Numbered from the stretch's first letter, positions 34,633-43,547 are shown. The stretch is 64,000 nt of DNA from Candidatus Methanomethylophilaceae archaeon (GCA_017540825.1 JAFYAH010000001.1:1-64000); one strand, 5' to 3'. Program-made: numbers and translations. Notes: generated by a model from the sequence alone, not told the origin.

Positions 34633-35195
34633 CGGATCTTCACGTCGCCGTAGTCGTCGGCGAGCTTCCTCGTCGCGCTGTACTTGCACTCGTTGCAGTA
34701 GAGGCCGTTGCCTTTCCTGACGAGCTCCGACTTGCACTTCCAGCAGAGGGACCTGATGACGCCCAGATGGTCGTCCTTCGTGGTAAGCTGCAGGGAAGGC
34801 TTGACGCTGGTGACCTTCGCCCTTATGTAGTCACCTTTTCTGAGCTCCTTCGACACGTCGTCCGTGTATCCGGGGGATATCTTGGAGACGTGGAGGGTGG
34901 CGTAGGTCTCGCATCCGAGGCTCCTGTCGACGCCGTCCTTAGCAACGACGTCGGCCGTAGCCATCGTGTTCCTGATGTCCGCGACTATGGCGTACACCGT
35001 GTCGCCCTCCTTGAGGACGTTGGGCGGGTTCATAGTGACGACCCTGGCGACGCAGTCCTTGTCGTCAAGCTCCAGGACTCCCACCTGGGACGCGTATATC
35101 ACTCCGTTCTCGGCGAAAGTCCCGTCCGAGGCGTAGTACTCCTCCTCCACGGCGACCTCGTCACCGGGGAAAACCAATTCTGTTCCTGTCATCAT
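34629..35195 (-). CDS. csl4: Exosome subunit Csl4
   Basis: This 188-residue cap protein of the archaeal RNA exosome has an N-terminal domain (FPGDEVAVEEEYYASDGTFA), a central S1-type OB fold (GYTDDVSKELRKGDYIRAKV) and a C-terminal zinc ribbon (CWKCKSELVRKGNGLYCNEC). Csl4 recruits RNA and DnaG to the degrading core. It starts MM; either ATG (35195 or 35192) may be used after AAGGTGA. It sits between an RNA methylase gene and the ThiI-like gene in one operon, a recurrent archaeal arrangement for Csl4. Confidence 0.94.
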   Translation of the reverse strand: MMTGTELVFPGDEVAVEEEYYASDGTFAENGVIYASQVGVLELDDKDCVARVVTMNPPNVLKEGDTVYAIVADIRNTMATADVVAKDGVDRSLGCETYATLHVSKISPGYTDDVSKELRKGDYIRAKVTSVKPSLQLTTKDDHLGVIRSLCWKCKSELVRKGNGLYCNECKYSATRKLADDYGDVKIR

Positions 35196-35198
35196 GAC

Positions 35199-35792
35199 TC
35201 ACCTTATGTTGACGACAGCGACGTCTACCGTCTTCTTCGTCTTCGTATGAAACGCGAATACATGAGGGATTTCGTACTTATAGATTCTATAGGAGGCCAC
35301 TGTGCGGCCGCGCCTTCCGCAGTACTCCTTGACGAAGTCCAGCGTATCGGCCATGTGGATGGAGTACACGCACTCCGAAAGCGACATGGCGCGGTCCAGG
35401 AAGGGCCGGTCGGCGTTCCTGCTCTGGCATCCGAAGGGCGGGTTCATGAATATCGTGTCGGCCTGCTCTTCGACGTCCCTGACGTCCCTGTGCACGAAAT
35501 CGACGTCGACGCCTAATGCTATCGCATTGGAGCGGGCGATCTCCAGGGCCTTCTCCGAGACGTCGAACCCGACGACCATCCCTGCCCCGAGGAGGCAGGC
35601 CCCGATGGAGAACATGCCGGTCCCGCACCCCAGGTCGACGACCTTCATGCCGAACACGTCGCCGTTGCGGTAGGCGTCGAACAGTATCTCCGACGCCATG
35701 GAGGCAGGGGTCATGTACTGCTCCAGGGCGGGATCGGGGTCTTCGAACCCTCTCACCCTCTGCAGCGCCATCTCAAGGTCCTTGCGCTTCAT
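35199..35792 (-). CDS. METTL5-like RNA methyltransferase (COG2263 type)
   Basis: This 197-residue SAM-dependent methyltransferase has the SAM motif VVDLGCGTGMFSIG, an acidic post-motif (VGFDVSEKALEIARSNAIAL) and the adenine-N6 catalytic motif NPPFG. Archaeal members of this family are encoded next to csl4 and are related to METTL5, which methylates an adenine of small-subunit rRNA. The N-terminus (KDLEMALQRVRGFEDPDPALEQY) is the family start and fits the ATG at 35792. The gene lies 3 bp upstream of csl4. The exact RNA target is not known from sequence. Confidence 0.9.
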   Translation of the reverse strand: MKRKDLEMALQRVRGFEDPDPALEQYMTPASMASEILFDAYRNGDVFGMKVVDLGCGTGMFSIGACLLGAGMVVGFDVSEKALEIARSNAIALGVDVDFVHRDVRDVEEQADTIFMNPPFGCQSRNADRPFLDRAMSLSECVYSIHMADTLDFVKEYCGRRGRTVASYRIYKYEIPHVFAFHTKTKKTVDVAVVNIR

Positions 35793-36301
35793 CGCAAGCG
35801 GATAGTCGGTGCCGGTATATCCGTTATCCGAACGCGCCCGTTCCAGGATCCTTTCTCGCGGCGGCCCGAATCTTCAAGATGGCGGATTATGACATCTGGA
35901 ACGCGGGCAGGTGGCGACTCTACGATGGCCGCCGCCGACACGGCAGGGCCGACATGAACGGGTCAGCAGGACGCTCATGCGTTTTTCTCGAGAATCGCTG
36001 TCGGATGCGCTCAATGTCCTGATTATGTCTTGTTAAAGCCTCCATCACGGCCAGATGGATGTTAGACACTGTTATATATCACGTAAAACTAACGGTCTAG
36101 TGGATAAAGCCATCGGTATTGCAGATGCTGGTGGCGGTATTCGATCCTTCAAACCGTTTCCGGGTGCGGTTCCCTTTAGCCGTGCCCGGTCAATATTTCG
36201 ATGATTTCCTCCCGTTATGGCATCCGAAAGACCCTTTAACGATGATGCGATTATCGTCATGCATACACAGGTATCGCAGCCTCGAAAGAGGAGGTGTGCT
36301 A
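35793..36301. other. 509-bp intergenic region including the purH leader
   Basis: No convincing gene was found. A TATA box at 36071-36079 predicts a transcription start near 36103 and hence a purH leader of about 200 nt, unusually long here. The leader has scattered short inverted repeats but no recognised riboswitch or tRNA. Bases 35793-36070 show nothing I could identify. Confidence 0.5.
36071..36079 (+). promoter_or_regulatory. TATA box before purH
   Basis: GTTATATAT is a strong TATA-like element about 225 nt before the purH start, the only clear one in the region. Confidence 0.5.
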
Positions 36302-37852
36302 TTGTCTAAAGTTCGCAGAGCGATAATCAGCGTTTCCGACAAGTATGGGATCGTGGACTTCGCAAGGTCCCTCTCCTCGCTCGGAATCGAAATAATCTCC
36401 ACAGGCGGGACATACAGGCTTTTGAAAGAGAACGGCGTCCGCGTCACCGAGGTGTCCGATGTGACCGGGTTCCCCGAGATGCTCGACGGCCGCGTAAAGA
36501 CGCTCCATCCGAGCATCCATGCAGGCATCCTCGCTCGCAGGGACGTACCGGAGCACATGCAGGCCATATCGGACAAAGGGATAGAGCCCATAGACATGGT
36601 GGTCATAAACCTCTATCCGTTCAAGCAGACCGTCCTGAAAGAGAGCTCCACCTTCGAGGACGTCGTAGAGAACATAGACATCGGCGGCCCCAGCATGATC
36701 CGCGCCGCGGCGAAGAACTGGAAGTCCGTCGCTGTCGTCACCTCGCCCAGCCAGTACGACGACGTACTCGACCAGCTGAAGGAGTCCGGAGAGCTTTCCG
36801 AGGAGCTCCTGGGGAGGCTCATGGCCGAGGCCTTCGTGACCACCGCCAACTACGACGCCATGATAGCGTCCCGCATGTACCCCCACTTCTGCAAAGGGTT
36901 CCCCGCGTCGTTCCCAATCCCGCTGGAGAAGGTGGAGGACCTCAGGTACGGGGAGAACCCCAACCAGTCCGCAGCGTTCTACAAGGACCCGTTCACCCCG
37001 GGCACCACGGTCGCCAAGGCGGAGCAGATCCATGGCAAGCAGCTCTCCTACAACAACATCCTCGACCTGGACAAGGCCCTGGACATCTGCATGGACTTCG
37101 AGAAGCCCACCGCGGTCGTCATGAAGCACACCAACCCGTGCGGGCTGGCGTCGGCCGACAGCATCTACGACGCTTTCATCACCGCCTACAACGTGGATCC
37201 GCTCTCGGCGTTCGGATGCGTCATCTGCCTGAACAGGAACTGCGACGTGGCCACCGCCCAGGAGATCTCCCAGCACTTCGTGGAGGCCGTCATCTGCCCC
37301 GACTACGAGGAGGGCGCGGCGGAGATAATGGAGGCCAAGAAGAACATACGCCTCCTCAGGACCAAGTCCCCCATATGCCCTTCCGAGAAGCACAGGGAGT
37401 ACAAGATGAAGAAGGTCCAGGGCGGGATGCTCGTCCAGACCGACGAGGACGTTGCCATAGACCCGGCGAACCTGAAGGTGGTCACCAACCGCGCTCCCAC
37501 CGAGGAGGAGGTCGCGGCGCTCCTGTTCGCCTGGAAGCTCGCTAAGCACGTGACCTCCAACGCCGTCGTGTACGTGAGGGAGGAGCGCGCCGTGGGGATC
37601 GGAGCCGGGCAGATGAGCCGCGTGGATTCCGCCAAGATCGCCACGATGAAGGCGAACGAGCCCACCAAGGGCTGCGTCATGGCTTCGGACGCGTTCTTCC
37701 CGTTCAGGGACGGCGTCGACGAAGCCGCCGCGGCAGGCGTGACGGCCATAATCCAGCCGGGCGGGAGCATCAGGGACCAGGAGGTCATCGACGCCGCCAA
37801 CGAACACGGGATGGCGATGGTGTTCACCGGCTGCCGCGTCTTCAGGCACTGA
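36302..37852 (+). CDS. purH: Bifunctional AICAR transformylase/IMP cyclohydrolase PurH
   Basis: This 516-residue enzyme performs the last two steps of IMP synthesis. The N-terminal cyclohydrolase domain (about 1-195) shows SVSDKYGIVDFA, ISTGGTYRLL and VKTLHPSIHAGILARRD. The C-terminal transformylase domain has ENPNQSAAFY, the catalytic Lys-His pair in VMKHTNPCGLA, and the closing QPGGSIRDQEVIDAANEHGM. It uses N10-formyl-tetrahydrofolate, consistent with folD in the window. TTG at 36302 is preferred because AGAGGAGG lies just upstream and the family N-terminus begins there. Most archaea use PurP/PurO instead, so acquisition from bacteria is likely. It ends at a clear hairpin terminator. Confidence 0.95.
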   Translation: MSKVRRAIISVSDKYGIVDFARSLSSLGIEIISTGGTYRLLKENGVRVTEVSDVTGFPEMLDGRVKTLHPSIHAGILARRDVPEHMQAISDKGIEPIDMVVINLYPFKQTVLKESSTFEDVVENIDIGGPSMIRAAAKNWKSVAVVTSPSQYDDVLDQLKESGELSEELLGRLMAEAFVTTANYDAMIASRMYPHFCKGFPASFPIPLEKVEDLRYGENPNQSAAFYKDPFTPGTTVAKAEQIHGKQLSYNNILDLDKALDICMDFEKPTAVVMKHTNPCGLASADSIYDAFITAYNVDPLSAFGCVICLNRNCDVATAQEISQHFVEAVICPDYEEGAAEIMEAKKNIRLLRTKSPICPSEKHREYKMKKVQGGMLVQTDEDVAIDPANLKVVTNRAPTEEEVAALLFAWKLAKHVTSNAVVYVREERAVGIGAGQMSRVDSAKIATMKANEPTKGCVMASDAFFPFRDGVDEAAAAGVTAIIQPGGSIRDQEVIDAANEHGMAMVFTGCRVFRH

Positions 37853-37860
37853 AAAAACCG

Positions 37861-37882
37861 GAGGGGGTTCTCCCCTCTTTTT
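37861..37882 (+). terminator. Hairpin plus T5 terminator after purH
   Basis: GAGGGG/CCCCTC with a 5-base loop is followed by TTTTT, 8 bases after the purH stop. Its T-tract ends at the stop codon of the convergent 83-aa gene. Confidence 0.65.
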
Positions 37883-38132
37883 AATAATAGGGCCCGGCGC
37901 CTCGCGGTCGGTTCCCGGTCGTCCTCTTGTTCTCTTCCACCATGGGCTCCAGGTCGGTGGGTATTATCGGCTTGCCCTCCGCCTTCCTCTTCATGTGGCC
38001 GCCGGGCCCTCCGCGGGCGATCCTGGCCTTCTCGATGCATTCGGGGTCGTCGCAGACAAAGGCAGCGTATATGACGTTCTTGCAGGTCTTCCCGCAGAAC
38101 TCGCATGTGTAGTCGTCGAGATTGAGAGGCAT
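37881..38132 (-). CDS. Small zinc-finger-like protein
   Basis: This 83-residue basic protein has an N-terminal CxxC...C.....C pattern (CEFCGKTCKNVIYAAFVCDD, then PECIEK) suited to bind one zinc ion, followed by a Gly/Arg/Lys-rich tail (GGPGGHMKRKAEGKP). No family was recognised. The size and basic tail suggest nucleic-acid or ribosome association, but this is a guess. Codon use is normal. It converges on purH with overlapping termination signals. Confidence 0.65.
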   Translation of the reverse strand: MPLNLDDYTCEFCGKTCKNVIYAAFVCDDPECIEKARIARGGPGGHMKRKAEGKPIIPTDLEPMVEENKRTTGNRPRGAGPYY

Positions 38133-38284
38133 GGACGTTAATCCCGGGTTGCGGATAAAGACTTTATCGATATCCTCGACGCACTTTCAGAATCTGGATA
38201 GCAAGCCATTACGAATTTATGAATCTGAGAAGAAGGGGACGACTGCTGTAAAGGTCCGGGCGAGGGGAAGGAACCCCTGCCCGC

Positions 38285-39085
38285 TCAGGCCATCTCCAGG
38301 TCGAACCGGACCGGCTTGCAGCCGAGGGATGCGCGGTCCAGGACGACGACGTCGGCCTTCCCGACGTACTCGGCGATGTTGTGGCGGCCTATCTCCCCGG
38401 ATGCCTCGACGACTATGCGGTCCGAGACGGACTTGGCGGCGTCGAACACGTCGGCGGTCGACTCGGGCCCCAGCCCTACGGCCCTCACGATGTCCGCTCC
38501 CATCGACGACGCGACAGCGGCCTCTTCCGCGCTGACCACCTCGATCCCTCTCTTGACTGCGACGGAGGCCTTGGAGATGCGCTCCATGGCGTTCCTCACG
38601 CCGCCGCAGGCCGACACATGGGACCTCTTCAGGAACACCAGGGAGTCCAGGGCGTCGGCGTGGGGGTCTCCTCCTCCGACCAGCACCGCCTTCCTCTCGA
38701 ACGTTCCGAACCCCGGGACGGACGTCCCTTCTACGGCCACGGCGACTTTCCCGTGCGCCGCCTCCGCAACGGAGGACACGGCTGTGGCCACGCCGCTCAT
38801 GCACGATAGGAATCCGAGGGCGGTGCCTTCGCAGGTCAGGATGCCCTGCAGCGGGCCGGATATCGACAGCACGCGGGACCCCGCGCGGACTCTGTCGCCG
38901 TCCTTGGCCGTGGGCTCCGCGTCCGCTCCCAGGATGGCGAAGACGTCGGACGCCTCGTCGATCCCGGCCAGCACGGCGTCTTCGCGGCATACGACATGGG
39001 CGGTGCCGTCCACGTCCGGCACGGACAGCTTGGTGGTCAGGTCGCGCCTGCCGACGTCGGCCTTGAGGAAAGCCGATAGGTCCAT
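38285..39085 (-). CDS. NadC-like phosphoribosyltransferase (divergent)
   Basis: This 266-residue protein has the two-domain NadC layout: an N-terminal open-faced sandwich (VGRRDLTTKLSVPDVDGTAH) and a barrel domain with CEGTALGFLSCMSGVATAVS, KAVLVGGGDPHADALDSLVF and VEASGEIGRHNIAEYVGKAD. NadC makes nicotinate mononucleotide from quinolinate. The usual T-R-K-T motif reads VEGTSVPGFG here, and the G-G-x-x-x-H-R motif reads GGGDPHAD, so Arg residues that bind the two carboxylates are missing. It may use another substrate, as ModD-type relatives do. It starts 4 bp before the stop of the upstream nuclease gene, in the same operon. Confidence 0.7.
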   Translation of the reverse strand: MDLSAFLKADVGRRDLTTKLSVPDVDGTAHVVCREDAVLAGIDEASDVFAILGADAEPTAKDGDRVRAGSRVLSISGPLQGILTCEGTALGFLSCMSGVATAVSSVAEAAHGKVAVAVEGTSVPGFGTFERKAVLVGGGDPHADALDSLVFLKRSHVSACGGVRNAMERISKASVAVKRGIEVVSAEEAAVASSMGADIVRAVGLGPESTADVFDAAKSVSDRIVVEASGEIGRHNIAEYVGKADVVVLDRASLGCKPVRFDLEMA

Positions 39086-39089
39086 GCGC

Positions 39090-40325
39090 TCAGATCTCCA
39101 GGTGGAACTCCTGTCCTGTGGACGGGAGGATGACGTTGTAGTCCTCCAGGTCGGGGAGGAACAGGTCGCGCGTCTCGGAATGCATCATGATGACGTTGTC
39201 CGGGTCGCACTTCTCTATGAACCTGACGATCTGCCCGTGGTCGGCGTGCGCGGAGAAGTCATACCTCTCGAGCTCGCAGGCCACCTTGCAGATCTCGCCG
39301 TCGATGTTCACGCAGCCGTTCTCCAGGAGCATCCTCCCGTTGGTGTCCTCGGCCTGGTACCCGACCAGCAGGATGGCGCTCTTGGGGTCGTTCCGGAGGC
39401 TCTTCAGGTATCCGAGTATGGGCCCCCCGTCAAGCATGCCACCGGTGGTGACTATGATGTCCCCTTTTCTGGCGGAGTCCCTGGAGACCCCGTTCCTGAC
39501 CTCGTTGAACCTCTTCTTGGCGGATTTGAGGGCCTTGACGTCCTTGATGTACTCGGGGTAGTCCAGGAACAGGCGCGTCACGGCCCTTCCCATGCCGTCC
39601 ACCCACATGTCGTAGTCGAGGTTCTTGAGCAGGAGCATTATCTCCTGGGTCCTTCCGACTGCGAAGCAGGGGATCAGGACGGTGCCTCCGCGCTCCACGA
39701 CCTCCTTGATCTTGGCCAGGAACCTCTGCTCGGTGTCCTTCCTTGACGGGTGGTAGCGGCCCCCGTAGGTGCCCTCGATGAACAGGTTCGTGCAGTCCTC
39801 GGGCTTGGCGGCCCCGACGAGCCTCTGGCTCTCGGTGTGTATGTCTCCCGAGTAGACGGTCTTGACGTCCTTCTCGAAGGCGAACATCGCCGCTCCCGGT
39901 ATGTGGCCGGCGTCCAGCATGGTCACGTCCACATGGTTCAGGCTTATCGTGTCGTTGAACGTCATGGCCGCGACGGCCCTCATGGTCCTCTCGATGTCGC
40001 CGGAGGTGTACGGCTGGACGTAGTCCTCCGCCTTCGCTATCTTCAGGGTGTCGTTCATCATGAGCTCCCCGATCTCCGCGCTGAGGGGGGTCGTGAACAG
40101 CGTGCAGTCGTTCCTTCCGCACACCTGGGGGATCATCCCGCAGTGGTCCAGATGGGCGTGGGTGAGGAACACGTAGTCCACCTTGGGCGCAGGCAGGGGA
40201 AACTCCGGCGGCTTGGTAGGGCTCAGGCCGTATTCCACCAGCAGGCTCATGTCGTCGCCTTCCATGGTCATCCCCATGCGGCCTACCATGTCGGCTCCGC
40301 CGAGGAATCTGAACTTCATATCCAT
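39090..40325 (-). CDS. Metallo-beta-lactamase/beta-CASP ribonuclease (aCPSF2-like)
   Basis: This 411-residue RNA-processing nuclease lacks KH domains and therefore resembles archaeal aCPSF2. The MBL domain starts KFRFLGGADMVGRM, has the zinc motif THAHLDHCGMIP and later MLDAGHIPGAAMF and YSGDIH. The beta-CASP part includes IEGTYGGRYHPSRKDTEQRF, IPCFAVGRTQEIML and the terminal SAHADHGQI. These proteins act as endo- and 5'-3' exoribonucleases. The ATG at 40325 follows AAAGGAGC; another in-frame ATG lies 6 nt on. It is co-transcribed with the NadC-like gene. Confidence 0.92.
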   Translation of the reverse strand: MDMKFRFLGGADMVGRMGMTMEGDDMSLLVEYGLSPTKPPEFPLPAPKVDYVFLTHAHLDHCGMIPQVCGRNDCTLFTTPLSAEIGELMMNDTLKIAKAEDYVQPYTSGDIERTMRAVAAMTFNDTISLNHVDVTMLDAGHIPGAAMFAFEKDVKTVYSGDIHTESQRLVGAAKPEDCTNLFIEGTYGGRYHPSRKDTEQRFLAKIKEVVERGGTVLIPCFAVGRTQEIMLLLKNLDYDMWVDGMGRAVTRLFLDYPEYIKDVKALKSAKKRFNEVRNGVSRDSARKGDIIVTTGGMLDGGPILGYLKSLRNDPKSAILLVGYQAEDTNGRMLLENGCVNIDGEICKVACELERYDFSAHADHGQIVRFIEKCDPDNVIMMHSETRDLFLPDLEDYNVILPSTGQEFHLEI

Positions 40326-40662
40326 TGTTTTCAGCTCCTTTTCGTATCGCCTTCGAATCGCGAAGGGCTTTGTGAAAGGAAGCCCGGTTCCAGGCTCCCC
40401 TTGACTGTGATGATGATGCAGGGGCATCGCCCTGTATATAAGGCAGTCAACGCTATTTTCAGCGTATATATCTAACTTGCTATAGGGCAGGGGGAACGCG
40501 CCGAGGACAGGATGCGGTCCCGGCCCATGCTCTTGCGATAACTGGCATCATCAGGCGCTTCCTGCTCGCCGCCAGCGGGGAGCGGGGATCCGGCGGCTCT
40601 CGTGTGCCACCTCGATATAACTATATACGGACAGTCAATCCCCAAAAACAGAGGCTGTTAAA
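40326..40662. other. Divergent intergenic region of about 337 bp
   Basis: Two promoters can be seen: CCTTATATACA on the minus strand at 40433-40443 for the beta-CASP gene (leader about 85 nt), and GATATAACTATATACG at 40614-40629 for the TFS operon. GC-rich sequence between them contains inverted repeats but no recognised gene. Confidence 0.5.
40614..40629 (+). promoter_or_regulatory. TATA box of the TFS-PCNA operon
   Basis: GATATAACTATATACG lies 34-49 nt before the TTG start at 40663. It predicts a short leader and drives a seven-gene run with gaps of at most 11 bp. Confidence 0.55.
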
Positions 40663-40968
40663 TTGTTTTGTTCGTCGTGCGGTTCAATGATGCTTCCCAG
40701 GGACGGAAAGTACGTCTGTTCTGGCTGCGGCTTCGAAATGGAGATCGGCGAGAAGAAGGAAGTCATAACCACCGAATCCAAGGACAAGGAGACCGTGGTC
40801 ATGTCATCCGAAGACACTCCGGCGACCCTTCCGAAGACTCGTATACTCTGTCCGAAATGCGGCCATACGGAGGCTTTCTACGTCATAAGGCAGACCCGTG
40901 CTGCCGATGAGCCTGAGACCATGATCTACCGTTGCTGCAGCTGCAACCACTCCTGGAGAGAATACTGA
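40663..40968 (+). CDS. tfs: Transcription elongation factor S (TFS)
   Basis: This 101-residue archaeal TFIIS homolog rescues backtracked RNA polymerase by stimulating RNA cleavage. The N-terminal zinc ribbon has Cys 3, 6, 19 and 22 (MFCSSCGSMM...VCSGCG). The C-terminal ribbon has CPKCGHTEAFY and CCSCNHSWREY, with the catalytic acidic tip Asp-Glu in RAADEPETMIY. TTG at 40663 is the start because the first CxxC directly follows it. It heads the operon with PCNA. Confidence 0.95.
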   Translation: MFCSSCGSMMLPRDGKYVCSGCGFEMEIGEKKEVITTESKDKETVVMSSEDTPATLPKTRILCPKCGHTEAFYVIRQTRAADEPETMIYRCCSCNHSWREY

Positions 40969-40979
40969 GGTGAGCCCAG

Positions 40980-41759
40980 ATGTCAGAGGTTGTTGGATAC
41001 GATGACGCCCCTGCACAGAACCAGTTCAGCGTCGAGCTGAAGTCCGACACGCTGAAAGGCCTGGTCAACGTGATCTCCGCCCTCGTCGACGAGGTCAAGT
41101 TCTCGATAACGCCCGAGGGGATGACGCTCAAGGCGGTGGACGCGGCGCACGTCGCCATGATAGAGATGAAGGTGGACAAGGGCGCGTTCGAATCCTACTA
41201 CGCCGAGGACTGCGACATCGGCCTCGACCTGGACAAGGTGAAGGGCGTCCTGAAGCTGGCGTCCGGGGTGGACCTCATGAGGATGGAGAAGGACCCCTCC
41301 ACCGGCAGGCTGGTATTCAAGATAGGGAACATCACGAGGGAGATGGCCGTCCTCGATCCTTCGAGCTTCAGCGACCCCAAGGTCCCGGACCTGCACCTCA
41401 AGGCCAGCATCGGCATCTCCGTGGACGAGCTCAAGAGGGGGATAAGCGCTGCCGACACGATCTCGGACCACATAACGATGAAGGCCAACCCCGAGCGCTT
41501 CGAGCTCTCGTGCGAAGGAGACACGGACTCAGTGTCTCTGTCGGTGGAGAAGAGCGCCCTGGTAGACCTCAGCACGGACTCCGAGGTCTGCAGCATGTTC
41601 CCTCTGGACTACTTCTCTAACATAATCAAGGCCGTTCCCGGCGGCACGGTCATCAACATAGAGCTCGACAACGACTATCCTATGAAGCTGCTGTTCAACA
41701 TCGCGGACAAGCACGTGTCCGTCAACTATCTCCTTGCGCCGAGGATCGAGAGTGACTGA
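40980..41759 (+). CDS. pcn: DNA polymerase sliding clamp PCNA
   Basis: This 259-residue clamp tethers DNA polymerase and other factors to DNA. Family features include SDTLKGLVNVISALVDEVKF, AVDAAHVAMIEMKV, the domain linker region with LVFKIGNITREMAVLDPSSF, and the C-terminal MKLLFNIADKHVSVNYLLAP. It has an N-terminal extension of about 15 residues (SEVVGYDDAPAQNQ) before the usual first strand. It lies 11 bp after TFS and 1 bp before the transketolase gene, linking replication and sugar genes in one transcript. Confidence 0.95.
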   Translation: MSEVVGYDDAPAQNQFSVELKSDTLKGLVNVISALVDEVKFSITPEGMTLKAVDAAHVAMIEMKVDKGAFESYYAEDCDIGLDLDKVKGVLKLASGVDLMRMEKDPSTGRLVFKIGNITREMAVLDPSSFSDPKVPDLHLKASIGISVDELKRGISAADTISDHITMKANPERFELSCEGDTDSVSLSVEKSALVDLSTDSEVCSMFPLDYFSNIIKAVPGGTVINIELDNDYPMKLLFNIADKHVSVNYLLAPRIESD

Positions 41760-41760
41760 A

Positions 41761-42591
41761 ATGGCAGAACGCAGCGTAGAGGAACTGAAGAACATTGCGA
41801 ACAAGCTGAGACTCCACGTCATCAGGATGACCTATGCGGCCTCTTCGGGCCATCCTGGCGGATCCCTGTCTTCCGCCGACCTGATGTCGGCCCTTTATTT
41901 CCGCGCCATGAGGCACGATCCTAGCAACCCCTCATGGCCCGACAGGGACAGGTTCGTTCTTTCCAAGGGCCATGTGGCCCCGGTGCTGTACGCTGCTCTG
42001 GCGGAGTCGGGCTACTTCCCCGTGGAGGACCTCCTCTCGCTGAGGAAGATCGGCTCGAAGCTCCAGGGGCATCCTGTCCGCGGGAAGGTCCCCGGGGTGG
42101 AGATGTCCACGGGATCCCTGGGGCAGGGGCTCAGCATGGCCTGCGGCATAGCGCTCGCAGGGAAGATGGACGGGAAGCAGTACAGGACGTTCTGCCTCCT
42201 GGGAGACGGAGAGCTCCAGAGCGGCCAGAACTGGGAGGCGGCGATGTTCGCCCGCCAGTACGGCCTCAGCAACCTCATCGCGTTCGTGGACCGCAACCGC
42301 CTCCAGATCACAGGAAACACCGAGGACGCGGTCGGCCTGGACCCTCTGCCGGAGAAGTGGAGGGCGTTCGGATGGAACGTGCAGACAATCGACGGCCACG
42401 ACATCCTTCAGATACTGGAGGCCATAGACAAGGCGTCCACGCACAGGAAGAGCCCCACGGTGATCATAATGAACACGGTGAAAGGGAAGGGAGTCTCGTT
42501 CATGGAGAACAACGCCGGGTTCCACGGCAGGGCATGCAAGCCGGACGAGTACGAGAAGGCTGTCGCCGAGCTCGAGAAGGTGATACAGTGA
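41761..42591 (+). CDS. Transketolase, N-terminal subunit
   Basis: This 276-residue thiamine-diphosphate-binding half of a split archaeal transketolase acts in the non-oxidative pentose phosphate pathway. It has the GHPGGSLSSADLM motif, HVAPVLYAALAESGYF, STGSLGQGLSMACGIALAGK and the TPP/Mg motif GDGELQSGQNWEAA with DRNRLQ. The ATG at 41761 lies 1 bp after the PCNA stop; the longer frame upstream is not coding. The stop overlaps the GTG start of the C-terminal subunit (GTGA), so the halves are made together. Confidence 0.94.
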   Translation: MAERSVEELKNIANKLRLHVIRMTYAASSGHPGGSLSSADLMSALYFRAMRHDPSNPSWPDRDRFVLSKGHVAPVLYAALAESGYFPVEDLLSLRKIGSKLQGHPVRGKVPGVEMSTGSLGQGLSMACGIALAGKMDGKQYRTFCLLGDGELQSGQNWEAAMFARQYGLSNLIAFVDRNRLQITGNTEDAVGLDPLPEKWRAFGWNVQTIDGHDILQILEAIDKASTHRKSPTVIIMNTVKGKGVSFMENNAGFHGRACKPDEYEKAVAELEKVIQ

Positions 42592-43547
42592 GCACAGACG
42601 CGCCCAAGGTGCTGGCACAGCGCAACTACTACGGCAAGGCGCTGGAGGTCCTGGCCAAGACGAGGGACGACGTGGTCGTTCTCGACGCGGACCTCGCAGG
42701 CTCCACGAAGACTTCGGATTTCAAGAAGGCGGCCCCCGAGCGCTTCGTCGAGGTGGGCATCGCGGAGCAGAACATGATAGGCATAGCCGCCGGCCTCGCA
42801 GCCTCGGGCAAGGTGGCCTTCGCCTCCACGTTCGGGGTGTTCGCCTCGGGGAGGTGCTGGGAGCAGATAAGGCTCGCAGCAGCATACCCCCGCCTCAACG
42901 TCAAGATAGTCGCCACCCACTGCGGCATAAGCGTGGGGGAGGACGGTGCGTCCCACCAGGCTCTGGAGGACATGGCCATAATGCGCGTCCTGCCAAACAT
43001 GACGGTGATATCCCCGGCCGACGCCTACGAGGCCTACGCCGCGACCCTCGCCATAGCCGACTACGACGGCCCCGTGTACATGAGGATGGGCCGCGCGGAG
43101 TTCCCCACCATAATGCCCGAGGACGTCAAGTTCGAGATAGGGAAGGCCACGGTGATGAGGGAAGGGAGCGACGTCACGCTGATCGGGTGCGGCCAGATGG
43201 TCTCGTCCTGCATGGACGCCGCCAAGGCCCTGGAGGCCGAGGGCGTCAGCGCCGAGGTCATAAACATGTCCACCATCAAGCCTCTGGACAGGGCGGCGGT
43301 CGAGGCCTCCGTCCGGAAGACCAGGTGCTGCGTCACCGCCGAGGAGCACAGCGTCATAGGCGGGCTGGGATCGGCCGTCGCCGAATGCCTCTGCTCCGGC
43401 GTCTGCGCGCCTCTGGAGATGGTCGGGACCAAGGACACGTTCGGCGAGTCGGGGACTCCAGCCGAGCTTCTCGCTAAATACGGGCTGACCCCGGACGACA
43501 TTGTCGCGGCAGCCAAGAAATCGATTTCCAGGAAGGTGAAGAGATGA
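42588..43547 (+). CDS. Transketolase, C-terminal subunit
   Basis: This 319-residue second half of transketolase carries the pyrimidine-binding and C-terminal domains. It shows [17 protein letters not shown], the catalytic-glutamate motif [38 protein letters not shown] and [12 protein letters not shown]. The GTG at 42588 overlaps the preceding stop, and [16 protein letters not shown] is the natural start. The stop overlaps the transaldolase start by 4 nt. Confidence 0.94.
   Translation: MSTDAPKVLAQRNYYGKALEVLAKTRDDVVVLDADLAGSTKTSDFKKAAPERFVEVGIAEQNMIGIAAGLAASGKVAFASTFGVFASGRCWEQIRLAAAYPRLNVKIVATHCGISVGEDGASHQALEDMAIMRVLPNMTVISPADAYEAYAATLAIADYDGPVYMRMGRAEFPTIMPEDVKFEIGKATVMREGSDVTLIGCGQMVSSCMDAAKALEAEGVSAEVINMSTIKPLDRAAVEASVRKTRCCVTAEEHSVIGGLGSAVAECLCSGVCAPLEMVGTKDTFGESGTPAELLAKYGLTPDDIVAAAKKSISRKVKR

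Noticed and set aside
36095-36170. tRNA-like stretch in the purH leader (TCTAGTGGATAAA and ATTCGATCC)
   Set aside because: Acceptor, D and T stems could not be formed together, so it is not a tRNA; a known THF riboswitch also could not be fitted.
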